The notes beneath the pieces are model-generated. The model was not told the origin of the DNA. It saw only the letters and a list, made by a program, of their open reading frames with translations, and did not search any database. Below are positions 43,076 to 53,938 of a DNA stretch of 64,000 bases, one piece after another. The stretch's first letter is position 1; each line of letters begins with the position of its first letter. Position numbers and translations under genes: made by a program. This DNA is from Sesamum alatum (lineage: Eukaryota; Streptophyta; Magnoliopsida; Lamiales; Pedaliaceae), in the NCBI GenBank assembly GCA_034509735.1, contig JACGWO010000013.1:13164136-13228135 (forward strand). Direction: 5' to 3'.

Positions 43076-43942
43076 TTGACCACTTGATAATTTTGCTTGG
43101 GAGGAGAGATAGCCTGCTCGCGAGGTTGATCTTGGGTAACTCCTTCACCATACTCCTTACTTTTGGGAGAAACTTGACTTGGGCTTAAGGCAAGAAACTT
43201 TTGCCCGTTTTTTTCAAGGTAGCCACCATGAACTTCGACCCACCACTTTTTGTACGCCTCAGAGGAGAACTTCTTCACATTTTGGGGCATAAAAGGAAAC
43301 CACACTTTCTCCATGGTCTTTGATAAAATGCACAAACGCCAATAACGGATTCCACCTTCTAAAGAGGCCTTGCGAATGTCTTGTGAAAGAATTCCCGACA
43401 GTTCTTGGAAGGAACCAAATTGATGATCGAATCGATGGGGGCTATAGGGCATAACAACAAAATGATCGCCTTGCCACAAAGGAAGATAGCTTGAATGGAC
43501 GACCATGAAATAGGGTTTTTCGAATTCTATGGCGTGCTCGTCGTCTGTAAATGAAAAATCTTTGTCCTTCACAATCCTGTTGCAAGTCAAAGAGATAAAG
43601 TCACCTCTGTGAAGCCGTTTTCTCGCCTCGTGCGGATTGTAGTATTTTGCACTTCCTCCGCCTGAAAAGAGTGTCAGTTTGAGCCCACGAACACTTTGCA
43701 CATTTTGGTAATGAGTCTTGAAATAATAAGCTATCCAGTTATAAACAAAGTGAATCGAAAATGGAGAATGCATGCGATTTGGCCTTGGGGAGTTAGAGAT
43801 CTTGTTCAAACCTTTGTAGATGCTAGCCAAGACTGGATGGCAAGACCAACCCTTCGACCGACTGCCATGGCATTTGTCACTTTGAAAACACTTGGACGTA
43901 TTGAACCAACGTCTTAAATTGGAAGAGCGAAGGTGCAAAGCC
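43076..43942 (-). pseudogene. PMD ORF of Gypsy element B, central part (antisense)
   Basis: A mostly open minus-strand frame of about 290 codons contains YKGLNKISNSPRP, NWIAYYFKTHYQ, YLPLWQGDHFVVMPYSPHRF, ILSQDIRKASLEGG and YKKWWVEVHGGYLE, each with a counterpart in element A (8640-9300). The conserved N-terminal PMD core is absent because a Copia LTR starts at 43943. The C-terminal part continues at 32594 beyond G2. This copy keeps a longer intact frame than the one in element A. Confidence 0.78.
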
Positions 43943-46085
43943 TGTTAGAATAGGTGACCAAAAAGTCAATGGTATTGGTTGTTCTAAGAACCATTCGTCA
44001 ATCTGTGAACAAGTAATATTATGTTAATGAATGTAGTAAGGATTCAAAGGCATGAGTTTGTTGTACTTACAGTTGATCACAACAAACGCCCACAGACTGA
44101 AATCACATTTCGGGGACTGGGACTACGCTTGGAGGTAGGTCCATGAAATCAGTTCCGCCGAATCAGTCTGAAAATCTCCAAGTTAAGGAATCTCGAAAAT
44201 GGGTACCGAGATTCCCCTTGAGACTTGCACTAAGCATCTGCTGTCGTGTTTCATCGACGGGTGACAAGGATCGTCTAGGCAGTGTTAGTAGGTCGGCCTG
44301 CTGGGGAGCGGCCGACTAAGGTGACTCGCGGGAATTGTCATATGGAAGCCACTCGGGCTTGGTCGGTATGACTCGTATTCCCGGTTCCGATAGTACGGGA
44401 TTAGTCCTCGGACTTGAGGATCACGGCAGTCCCCTACATACTAAGACTGTATCTTGGATCTGGTGAAATTTGACCGGTTATATCACATGGTCATCATAAG
44501 CCTCATCCAGTGCAGTCGGAGTATGTATGAATGGTGTATTCCAATATAGGATCTGTCCCCTGTCAAAGGATATGACAACGAGATGTCCTATGCGCTCGGA
44601 GATGGTTTAGACTCACAAAGTCTATGGCCATATCACTTGATGTAGTGGGAAAGGATTTCCTACGTCGAGCTAAACCTATCTCGAGCATTAAGCATAGATG
44701 CCTAGTCAAGGATGGAAACCGACGCCTAATTCCATGCCCTAGACTAAAGGTCGGGAGACAGGCGATAGTAGGACCGTACCCGTACGTATCGAGCAACGGT
44801 AGGACCGTACCTGCATGTAACTCGGAGCCTAAATGTTCACACCACATATTCACCTAGTCTCTAGTGTCATGGACCGTTGCTAGATGGCCACCCATGGTAA
44901 CATACTACTTTGGTTATGGAATAACAAGAACTAGGTCCAAGTCTAGCTGAAAGGTGAACCTAAAGAGTCACACCCACTACACCAAATGAAAGGGAATTTA
45001 TTTGGAATTAATTCCGGGAGAAGATTTAATTTAATGGAATTAAATTATACTTCTTAGATATTCAAGCCTCGATAAATTATTTGGAATAATTGGCTTGAGT
45101 TCATAAATTAGATTTATGGATTTTATAAAGCATGGGCTTCCCTTTTAATTAGATTAAAAGGGTGAATTAGTTAATGGGGTTGGTATATTAAATAGGATTT
45201 AATATAAAGTCCATGTGACTATTTAATGTAGAATTAAATAAAGTCCATTCCATTAATTAAATTAATGGGCTTGTATATTAAATAGGATTTTAATATAAAG
45301 TCCATGGGACTATTTAATTTAGAATTAAATGGGGTTCATTCCATAAAGCCCATCAAATGGATGGACAAGATTTGATCAATGGATTGATGAGATGAAGGGT
45401 CATGATTAATTTGACTTAATCAAAGCCTAGTTTGACTAGAATTTGATTAGGTCAAAATCCTAGTCGAAGTGTGTCTCTTTAGAAGAGTTTGAGAAGGAAT
45501 AGGAAATTCCATCTTCTATAAATACTCAAACACACACACACACACACACCTACTAATCTCTACAACTCTCATCTCCCAAAATTCTCTCAAGAATTCGTCC
45601 ATCCCCTCTTATACTCTCCAAGATCTCTACTTTGTTCTTCTTGATGGATTCAAGTTAGAACATAAGAGACGTCGATTGCGTAATTGATAGCGTGTATCGA
45701 TGTCTCTTCTCCCCAAATAATTTGTTGCTAGCACAAGGATTCTTTGCTTTCTGGTGTAGCGAGTGTCATGATTTGGAGGGTCTCTTGTTTGAGATCTTGG
45801 TGCAAAACGGGGAACAATGCATGTAGCCAAACTAAGACAAAACTACAACCGGGTAGGTTCTTTAATTACGTTTTTCGGTTTCAATTCTATGGCCTCCATG
45901 TTGTGTTTTATTGAACATGAGATACACCAAACGCCCGGGAGAATCAAGGGCACACCCGTTGATCCGGTTATGTATGTTATGAATGATTTAAATTCCATTT
46001 AATTATGCTTTGCAATTTTATTATGCAATTTTTCGCGCTTTCGCTATTCGCGTTCATCTCCCGGGACGATCCACATAACGTTTTA
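43943..46085 (+). mobile_element. 5' LTR of a Copia element of family C
   Basis: 2143 bp, TGTTAGAATAGGTGACC...ACGTTTTA, related to but distinct from the G1/G2 LTR. The terminal CA is mutated to TA. TATAAATA lies at 45517-45524 with TTGAC/GTCAA motifs upstream (45400-45470). It is inserted in the PMD ORF of B (left flank AAGCC). The matching right flank is not in the window, so the insertion was rearranged. Confidence 0.85.
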
Positions 46086-46086
46086 G

Positions 46087-46098
46087 TGGTATCAAAGC
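46087..46098 (+). other. Primer-binding site of family C element
   Basis: TGGTATCAAAGC, one G-to-A change from the site in G1 and G2. Confidence 0.8.
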
Positions 46099-46329
46099 CA
46101 GGTTCGGTGTATTGGCCTAGAATTCTATGTGCTAAGTGCGTTTAAGCATGATAAACGTGTTTTAATTTACGTTTACAGCATGTTTAGAGTAGATCTTTAT
46201 TGGCCTTTAATTTTGCATGGGATTTTGGATCTTGGTTTTCTTGAATGTGTTTATACATGTTCTAGGGTTGAATTTATGTTGTGGTTCAGAAAAATAGCAT
46301 GAAAAGTTGAAAAAGAGTGAAAAACGGCG

Positions 46330-46595
46330 AACCAGCAGCAGCAGCACACTGGCCATGCGCACAGGGGCGCGATCGGGCGCGCGTGCAGGTAGGGGCCTGC
46401 GCGCGCCCGGCCAGTGCGCCCAGCGTGCGCAGACAGCGCTGGTGCGGCCGCGCGCGTGCGCAAGCGATAGGCGCAGGCGCGGGCTGGGTGCGCGCACGGC
46501 AGGCGCGGCCGTCTGCGCTGGGCGCGCTCTATGCGCGCAGGTAGAGGCACCTACGCTCGCACACGCGCCTGGCCGGCCGGCTGTGCCGTTTTCCG
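46330..46595 (+). repeat. CpG-rich hairpin array in family C leader, part 1
   Basis: Shorter and less regular than in G2, but it contains GCAGGT-AGGG-GCCTGC (46385-46400, one G-T pair) and AGGT-AGAGGC-ACCT (46539-46552). In the second the stem is GGT/ACC where the other arrays have GGC/GCC or GAC/GTC, with the same purine loop type. Confidence 0.7.
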
Positions 46596-47034
46596 TTTTT
46601 CTCCCGTTTTTTACTCTTTTTTCAAAATTATTTTTACTGAATTATTTTTAAGATATTTTCCGTATTATTCTGAACCCGTTGACTTAGAATATTTATTTTT
46701 TGAGATTTGGAATTTCTTAAAATAAATGTTGCTTTGCTGATGAGGAATAAGTTTCCTAACAAGATTTATTTCTTGCAATTGTTGCACCAATGATCAAGAT
46801 TTAAATGTAAAATTCCGCTATAATTTCTGCGTTTTATGATGTTGGACATCATGGTTATTTTATGGCTTGAGCATGAGTAGATCTTGACATGTATTAATAT
46901 TGCACAAATGTTGGATTTTGGAATTCTTGAATATATGGGCATATTCTTGATTTGTTGGTTTTATTGTTTCAGAAATTTAATTGCAAGAAAATATTTAAAC
47001 ATGACAAACGATGGTGGTCGGCAGGGAGGCCGCA

Positions 47035-47145
47035 CGGCAAACAGCAGGCGCGCGCCTGCGCGCGCTACTGCGCAGCACCTGCGCGAGGACAACACCCGCG
47101 CGCGCAGGCGCGCGTCCTGTGCAGGTTGCGCGCTTGGCTAGCGGT
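47035..47145 (+). repeat. CpG-rich patch in family C leader, part 2
   Basis: A second, separate GC-rich patch with CAGGCGCGCGCCTG (14-bp palindrome near 47044) and several (CG)n runs, about 450 bp after the first. Confidence 0.65.
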
Positions 47146-47875
47146 TGTGGACCGTTTTTCGATTTTTCGTTGTTTTCGTGTGTTTTCAAAAAATCTGATT
47201 TTTCTGTATGATTCTGGGAATTTTTCTGAATTGATTAACTTGGGGCATTTTAATTTTGGTTGAAATTTTATATTTCATAGAATTAATATTGCCTTGTTAA
47301 TTATGGAAAAGGATTTTTCAACAAAAATCGTTGTGCATAGGTTGCACCATTATCCAATATTTGGTGTGAATATTTTGCATGTAATTTCTACATTTATTTT
47401 ATTGTATGGGATATCATGGATGTTTGAATAGCATATTTTACGTGAGATATGTGTTCGTGCTATTTGTGTTCATTGGATTGACGAAGGATGATCACAAAGC
47501 CTCTAGACCGCATGTATGGTTTATTTATATTCTTTTGTTGGGTTGTGTTATGTGTGCTTCTTTATTTTCCTCTCTTCTCTCTCTCTCTCTCTCTTCTAGT
47601 TGCCTTGGAATAATAAGGCTTGCTCTCTCCCTCCTAATGTACTCCCCCCAAATGTTTAATTGGGGTTTCTTATTTTATGATGTAATGAGAGTAGAATTAG
47701 TGGTGAGGTTTTATTTTGTAAATAAAAGCTGCAAGAGAAGACAAGCCCAAGGTGTTGGAGGCCCATGGAGGTAGCCATCAGATAGCCCACGGAGGATCCA
47801 TGGAGAAGGAGCCTGGTGTAGGCCCAAGATGGAGAGCCCAAGAAGATAAAGAGGACTTACAAGGCCCATTGCATG

Positions 47876-48227
47876 CTTAGACGATCCTCGTCACCCGTCG
47901 ATGAAACACGACAGCAGATGCTTAGTGCAAGTCTCAAATGGATTCTCGATGCCCTGTCTCGAGATTCCTTTGACTTGGAGTATTTCAGACTGATTCGGCG
48001 AAACTGATTTCATGAACCTACCTCCAAGCGTAGTTCCAATTTCCCGAAATGTTATTTCAGTCTGTGGGCATTTGTTGTGACATCGTAACGATGCAAGCAG
48101 TAAGTACAACAAACTCATGCCTATGAATCCTTACCACATTCATTAACATAATATTACTTGTTCACAGATTGACGAATGGTTCTCAGAACAGCCAATACCA
48201 TTGACTTTCTGGTCACCTATTCTAACA
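47876..48227 (-). repeat. Inverted fragment of a family C LTR
   Basis: About 350 bp nearly identical to 50676-51027, the U3 end of the minus-strand solo LTR, ending TCTAACA at 48227. Its left end is fused to the truncated leader. Its right end sits inside another LTR fragment. Confidence 0.85.
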
Positions 48228-48360
48228 CCGGGAAAGTTCAAGGGCACACCCCTTGAATGTGTTCTTTAATTTTCGTTAAAGCATGTTTAAATTTCGTAAT
48301 TTATTTTATACCGCACTTCCGCATTCGCGCTATTTTCTCGGGACGATCCACAATCTTTCA
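48228..48360 (+). repeat. 3' end of a G-type Copia LTR, plus orientation
   Basis: CCGGGAAAGTTC... to CTTTCA aligns with the last ~130 bp of the G1/G2 LTRs (GGGACGATCCAC near the end). It is followed not by a primer site but by decayed pol-like DNA, so it is probably a 3' LTR end. Confidence 0.75.
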
Positions 48361-48795
48361 CTCTGATAAAGGGAACGATCGAGCTTCGTTGGACGAAGAT
48401 CGATCGAAGTTTCACCAAATTATCTTAGCCCGTGAAGACGTAGACTCGAAAATTGCCAACGTAAGGAACATGACACTTTGCTAGGAGCCACGCATAAGGA
48501 GCCATGGTTTGGCAAGCCTGTGTCCCAAAAAAGTCCTTAAGCATGTAGAAGGATCCTACATGCGTCAAGCGACTAGTGGGAGACAAATTAGACTCGGTGT
48601 CTAATTTGTACAAGTTTACGACAGAATAATACTAATGTTGCTTATAATCGCATTTCTTAAATTGATCATATTCCAGTCCCCTTAAAGAATGAACCCGAAC
48701 GTCGTAAGAGGTACGAGTGATCGGGATATGTTCAGTCAAAATTGGATAGAAATCCAAATGACCTGCGGAACGTGATGTTGGACATCAGAGTAGGA
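48361..48795 (+). pseudogene. Decayed Copia pol remnant, left part
   Basis: Frame-shifted pieces resemble the integrase C-terminus of Copia elements: the sequence near 48563-48615 reads TRLVGDKLDSV then LYKF, matching KRLVGDKLESRSSLCRF of G2. It is interrupted at 48796 by a solo LTR and continues at 51033. Confidence 0.5.
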
Positions 48796-51027
48796 TGAAA
48801 GATTGTGTGGATCGGCCTGGGAGATTAACGCGTATAGCGGAAGCGCGAAATAATGCGTAATAAAAATTACAAAGCATAATTAAAAGGAATTTAAATAACG
48901 CAAAACATACATAAACGAATAGAGGGGTGTGCCCTTGATTCTCCCGGGCGTTCGGTGTATCTCATGTTCAATAAAACACAACATGGAGGCCATAGAATTG
49001 AAACCGAAAAAACGAAATTAAAGAACCTACCCGGTTGTAGTTTTGTCTTCGTTTCGGCTACGTGCATTGTTCCCTGTTTTGCACCAAGATCTAAAAGAAG
49101 AGACCCTCTAAATCATCTCACTCGCTCCACCGGAAAGCAAACAACCCTTGTGCTAGCAAGAAATTATTTTGGGGAGAAGAGACATCGATGCACGCTATGA
49201 ATTAACGAAATCAATGTCTCTTATGTTCTTAACTTGAATAAAATCAAGAAGAACAAAGTAGAATTCTTGGAGAGAAGAAAGAGGGATGGACGAAATCTTG
49301 AGAGAGATGAGAGATGAGAGTTGTAGAGAATACTAGGTGTGAGTGTGTGTTTTTTTTTGAGTATTTATAGAAGATGGAATTTCCTATTCCTTCTCAAACT
49401 CTTCCAAAGAGACACACTTTGACTAGGATTTTGACCTAGTCAAATCCTAGTCAAATTAGGCTTTGATTAAGTCAAATTAATCATGGCCCTTCATCTCATC
49501 ATTCTCTAGATCAAATCTTGTCCATCCATTTGGATGGGCTTTATGGAATAGGCCTATTTAATTCTAAATTAAATATTCCCATGGACTTTATATTAAATCA
49601 TATTTAATATACTAAAGCCCATTAATTAATTAATGGAGAGGACTTATTTAATTCTAAATTAAATAGTCCCATGGACTTTATATTAAATCCTATTTAATAT
49701 ACCAAGCCCATTAATTAATTCCATAGAATGGGATTATTTAATTCTAAATTAAATAGTCACATGGACTTTATATTAAATCCTATTTAATATACCAAGCCCA
49801 CTAATTAATTAATTCACCCTTTTAAAAGGAAAGCCCATGCTTTATAAAATTCATAAATCTAATTTATGAACTCAAACCCGATTATTCCAAATAATCCATC
49901 GAGGCTTGAATCTCCAAGAAGTATAATTTAATTCCATTAAATTAAACCTTCTCCCGAAATTAATTCCAAATTAATTTCCTTTCATTTGGTGTAGCGGGTG
50001 TGACTCTTTAGGTTCACCTTTCAGCTAGACTTGGACCTACTTGTTATTACATAACAAAAGTAGTCCGTTACCATGGGTGGCTATCTAGCAACGGTCCATG
50101 GCACTAGAGACTAGGTGAATTTATTGTGTGAACATTTAGGCTCCGAGTTATACGCAGGTGCGGTCCTACCGACGCTCGATACGTACGGGTACGGTCCTAC
50201 TATCGCCTGTCTCCCGGCCTTTAGTCTAGGGGTCGGTTCCCATCTTTGACTAGGCAACTATGCATAATGCTCGAGATAGGTTTAACTCGACATAGGAAAT
50301 CCTTTCCCACTACATCAAGTGCTATGGCCATCGACTTTGTGAGTCTAAACCATTTTCGAGCGCATAGGAGATCTTGCTGTCATATCCTTTGACAGGGGAC
50401 AGATCCTATCTTGGAATTCACCGTTCTTACATACTGCGACTGCACTCGACGAGGCTTATGATGACCATGTGATATAATCGGTCAAATTTCACCAGATCCA
50501 AGATACAGCCTTAGTGTGTAGGGGACTACCGTGATCCTCAAGTCCGAGGACTAATCCCGTACTATCGGAATCGGGAATACAAGTCATACCGACCAAGCCC
50601 GAGTAGCTCCCATATGACGATTCCCGCGAGTCACCTCAGTCGGCCGCTCCTCAGCAAGCCGACCCACTAACACTACTTAGACGATCCTCGTCACCCGTCG
50701 ATGAAACACGACAGCAGATGCTTAGTGCAAGTCTCAAATGGATTCTCGATGCCCTGTCTCGAGATTCCTTTGACTTGGAGTATTTCAGACTGATTCGGCG
50801 AAACTGATTTCATGAACCTACCTCCAAGCGTAGTTCCAATTTTCCGAAATGTTATTTCAGTCTGTGGGCGTTTGTTGTGACATCGTAACGATGCAAGCAG
50901 TAAGTACAACAAACTCATTCCTATGAATCCTTACTACATTCATTAACATAATATTACTTGTTCACAGATTGACGAATGGTTCTCAGAATAGCCAATACCA
51001 TTGACTTTCTGGTCACCTATTCTAACA
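48796..51027 (-). mobile_element. Solo LTR of family C, TSD TAGGA
   Basis: 2232 bp, minus strand TGTTAGAATAGGTGACC...CTTTCA. A perfect 5-bp duplication TAGGA (48791-48795, 51028-51032) shows a clean insertion followed by LTR-LTR recombination. It contains three tandem copies of an ~88-bp AT-rich unit (49555-49815). Confidence 0.93.
49555..49815. repeat. Tandem ~88-bp minisatellite in family C LTR (three units)
   Basis: Units run from TATTTAATTCTAAATTAAAT through CATGGACTTTATATTAAAT to AAGCCCATTAATTAAT. Each holds two AT-rich palindromes. Two units occur in the LTR at 43943 (45170-45340) and four in the LTR at 61519 (61624-61965). Confidence 0.8.
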
Positions 51028-51032
51028 TAGGA

Positions 51033-51448
51033 TTTATGGAGAGGAGCTATAGAATCCGCTAGGAAATTCAAACAAGATTTGAAACACCGCATAATTGGAA
51101 TATTCATTTTGACGAGCTCATACGGAGCATGACTCAGTCTTAAACGACGTAGGTGATCAGTGGGAGTAGAAATGGTGTTCCAAGTATTTAAGTGTGCAAT
51201 GTCTTGATTCATGGATGAATTCAAGGCATTAGGAATTACTAAAACACAATCCGTAACTCACAAAATTCTCCATGAAATTTTTAGGGTTCCCACATACATA
51301 TCATGAATTGAGCTTTTCAAAAACTCAGTCATGGTGGACTGATGAGAAAACACAGATATGTAGAGGGACAAGTTTTTCGAGACTCAGTCATGGTAAGACT
51401 GATGAGAACGCTTAGATAGTATGAATAAAGCATCAAGTCATTCAAGAC
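51033..51448 (+). pseudogene. Decayed Copia pol remnant, right part, and unassigned sequence
   Basis: At 51080-51135 the translation reads RIIGIFILTSS in one frame and NWNIHFDELIRS in another. The latter matches the SWNIRFDEVIRG of Copia RT. The rest up to 51448 is not recognisable, apart from two copies of an ACTCAGTCATGGT...GACTGATGAGAA motif (51324-51351, 51381-51409). Confidence 0.45.
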
Positions 51449-51674
51449 TGACATGTAAACTAACTATAACGGTTCAATTTTTGACGTACTTGATATATAT
51501 GTATATATGATCTTGTGGATGAGATATTAAATATTCTTGTTGTGATGATGAGACTATGTGTATATATACTCAATAGGGACTAGATTATGTGCCTAATTAT
51601 ACATATAATCAGGGTTTACATTAAGTGTGATATTTAGGGAAGATATAGTCGTAGTGCCGTTAGAGGGTGCTACA
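51449..51674 (+). repeat. 5' LTR remnant of Gypsy D (last 226 bp)
   Basis: Matches 58358-58583 over its full length with few differences, starting at TGACATGTAAAC. About 1.85 kb of the LTR is missing on the left. Confidence 0.9.
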
Positions 51675-51679
51675 TTTGG

Positions 51680-51691
51680 TGGTATCAGAGC
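51680..51691 (+). other. Primer-binding site of Gypsy D
   Basis: TGGTATCAGAGC five bases after the LTR, complementary to initiator methionine tRNA. Confidence 0.85.
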
Positions 51692-51785
51692 AGGGATTAG
51701 ATTCTCTGGGGTTATTTGATAAAATGTGGTATTATACTTAACATATATATTATGAGTCTAATTACACATATGCATTTCATATAGG

Positions 51786-53252
51786 ATGGAAGCGTCAGGT
51801 GAAAACGCTGCTAGCCCAACTGAGTCATTAGAGTCTGTACAGGGTCATGATCATGCATCTGAACATCAGGGATTAGAAGACCAGAATAGAAACGTCCCCC
51901 AACCAGAAGTAAATCCTTTTATGCAACAATTTCTAGAGTTTATGCAGAGGATGGCTCCACCACCACAACCCCAACCTCAACCACAAGATGTAGTCATTGA
52001 TAAAAACTATGAGATAGTTAGAAGACAGGGTGCGAAGGTATTTGCTGGTACAACTGATCCTGCAGAAGCAGAAGAATGGTTGAGGAATACGGAAAGAGTT
52101 CTCGACAGAATTGAATGCACTTCTAAACAAAAGTTGAGGTATGCAGTGTCTTTATTGGAGAAAGATGCGTTGGATTGGTGGGAAACTGTTCCAGGGAGTA
52201 GGAATCGACCAATCACTTTAACATGGAACGATTTCTTGAGAGAATTTGCTGAGAAATACACTCCACCGGTCTACAGAAACCGTAAGAAGGTTGAATTTCT
52301 AGAATTAAAGCAGAATGATTTGTCTGTTGCCGAATACGAGCTACAATTTGTGAGGCTATCCAAGTATGCTCCAGAAGAGGTAAGTACTGATGAATTGAGG
52401 CGAGACAGATTTGAAAGAGGCCTGAGGCTTGAGATACGAGAGAAGATAGCAATCAAACCTCCGAGTTACAGTGCACTTTTGGAAGCAGCATTGCGAGCTG
52501 AAGAGACATCCATAAAAAGGAACTCTGCTGAAGCTAAACGAAAGAAGTGGATAGGTAATCCTAACTTTACAGGTGGACCAAGCGGTGTAGTTTCTTTTAA
52601 GAGTTCTGGTTTTCAGAGAGGTGGGTACAGAGGCCGAGGAATGAGTCAAACTAATAGGTCTCCATCAGTGTCGTCAAGTAGAGGCGGGTCTACCTCAGTC
52701 GGATTTGGGGGAAGACAGGGTCCAACCAGATCGTTTAGTGGAAGGTCTATTCCCTTGTGCACGAATTGCGGTAGAAAACACACCGGTGAATGTTGGGGAG
52801 TCCAGCCAATCATATGTTATCGTTGCCACCAACCGGGGCATATTGTCAGGGATTGTCCTACATGGAGAGTTGATGCCAGTGGATCCCAGATTTCAGGACC
52901 AAGTAGTGTGGGGGAAAATGTGCAACGGGCTAGTACAAATAGGGGTCGAGGAAGAGGTGGTCGAGGTAGCGGGACTATTTCTACAACATCGATTGGACAA
53001 AGTAGTCAATCTCAGCCACAAGCAAGGGTGTACGCCATCACCAGGGAACAAGCTCCTACTGCACCTGAGGTTATTACTGGTTCCTTTTCTATTTGCAATT
53101 CTGATGCGCATGTGTTAATTTATCCAGGATCTACTTGTTCATTTATATCACTTGATTTTGCATCACGTGTGCATGCTAGTATTGAACAGTTGGGCATGAC
53201 TTATGTGTATCTATGCCTGCTGGTGGGGTTATATTTGTTAATACCGTTGTGA
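51786..53252 (+). CDS. Gypsy D gag and protease N-terminus (488 codons open)
   Basis: ATG at 51786 follows the primer region. Gag core at residues 60-270 ([38 protein letters not shown]-like segment). Zinc knuckle C344-x2-C347-x4-H352-x4-C357 ([14 protein letters not shown]). The protease active site, which should be Asp followed by P-G-S-T, reads [10 protein letters not shown]: residue 446 (TAT, 53121-53123) is Tyr in place of the catalytic Asp. The frame is lost at about 53205. Confidence 0.85.
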   Translation: MEASGENAASPTESLESVQGHDHASEHQGLEDQNRNVPQPEVNPFMQQFLEFMQRMAPPPQPQPQPQDVVIDKNYEIVRRQGAKVFAGTTDPAEAEEWLRNTERVLDRIECTSKQKLRYAVSLLEKDALDWWETVPGSRNRPITLTWNDFLREFAEKYTPPVYRNRKKVEFLELKQNDLSVAEYELQFVRLSKYAPEEVSTDELRRDRFERGLRLEIREKIAIKPPSYSALLEAALRAEETSIKRNSAEAKRKKWIGNPNFTGGPSGVVSFKSSGFQRGGYRGRGMSQTNRSPSVSSSRGGSTSVGFGGRQGPTRSFSGRSIPLCTNCGRKHTGECWGVQPIICYRCHQPGHIVRDCPTWRVDASGSQISGPSSVGENVQRASTNRGRGRGGRGSGTISTTSIGQSSQSQPQARVYAITREQAPTAPEVITGSFSICNSDAHVLIYPGSTCSFISLDFASRVHASIEQLGMTYVYLCLLVGLYLLIPL

Positions 53253-53938
53253 GATCTTGTCCAATAGTAGTGGATAGTGTTACACTATATGCGGATTTGG
53301 TTGTGATAAACCTTAGGGAGTTTGATGTTATCCTAGGGATGGATTGGTTATCTAGTAATCATGCTTTGGTGGATTGTCAAACAAAAGAGGTGGTTGTAGA
53401 AATCAATGGGCAAATGAAGACGGTTATAGTGGGAGAAAGAAAAGTTATACCTAACTGCTTAATTTCTGCTGTGACTGCTTTTAATTTAATTAAAGAAGGG
53501 TGTGAAGCATATCTAGCTAGTATACGTGATACTACGAAGGTCAGTCCGGGTGTGTCAGATGTTCCAGTAGTTAGGGAATTTCCTGATGTTTTTCCAGAAG
53601 ATTTACCTGGGTTACTACCTCATCGAGAAGTGGATTTTGAAATAGAAACTATTCCTGGGGCATCACCTATTTCGATTGCACCATATAGAATGGCTCCACT
53701 TGAACCAAAAGAATTAAAGAAGCAATTAGAAGAATTACTCGATAAGGGGTTTATACGACCAAGTATTTCGCCTTGGGGAGCACCAGTATTATTCGTAAAG
53801 AAGAAGGATGGGAGTATGAGATTATGTGTTGATTATAGGCAATTGAATCGGATCACAATTAAGAAGAAGTATCCTTTGCCACAGATAGATGATCTGCTTG
53901 ACCAGTTAAAGGGTGCAACTGTGTTTTCAAAAAATTGA
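53213..53938 (+). pseudogene. Gypsy D protease C-terminus and RT N-terminus
   Basis: After a frameshift the protein continues with the [19 protein letters not shown] block of the protease, then [40 protein letters not shown] and [19 protein letters not shown]. It ends where a run of six A replaces five (53927-53932), shifting the frame at F-S-K-I-D. Confidence 0.85.

Larger units (their letters stand above)
13850..43942 (+). mobile_element. Gypsy element B (Tat-type), plus strand, split by Copia elements G1 and G2, 3' LTR not present
   Basis: The order is LTR (13850-14761), primer site, gag, protease, RT, RNase H, second RNase H, integrase and then an antisense PMD ORF. This matches the Tat lineage of plant Ty3/Gypsy elements, which has a duplicated RNase H and often an extra ORF between pol and the 3' LTR. 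Copia elements occupy 19529-29722 and 32595-43075. At 43943 another Copia LTR cuts off the PMD N-terminus, and no 3' LTR of B is seen in the window. All ORFs are broken, so B is a dead, old element. Confidence 0.8.
46099..47875 (+). other. Leader of family C Copia element, truncated
   Basis: Matches the G2 leader in order: hairpin array, AT-rich part, CT tract (47572-47594), then CCTTGGAATAATAAGGCT and GTACTCCCCCC. It ends abruptly at 47875, before the gag start, where inverted LTR sequence begins. No gag or pol is attached. Confidence 0.7.

Noticed and set aside
51324..51409. CTGATGAGA motifs resembling a hammerhead ribozyme core
   Set aside because: The two copies lack stem II and the CGAAAC partner at a suitable distance, and flanking helices I and III are not visible.
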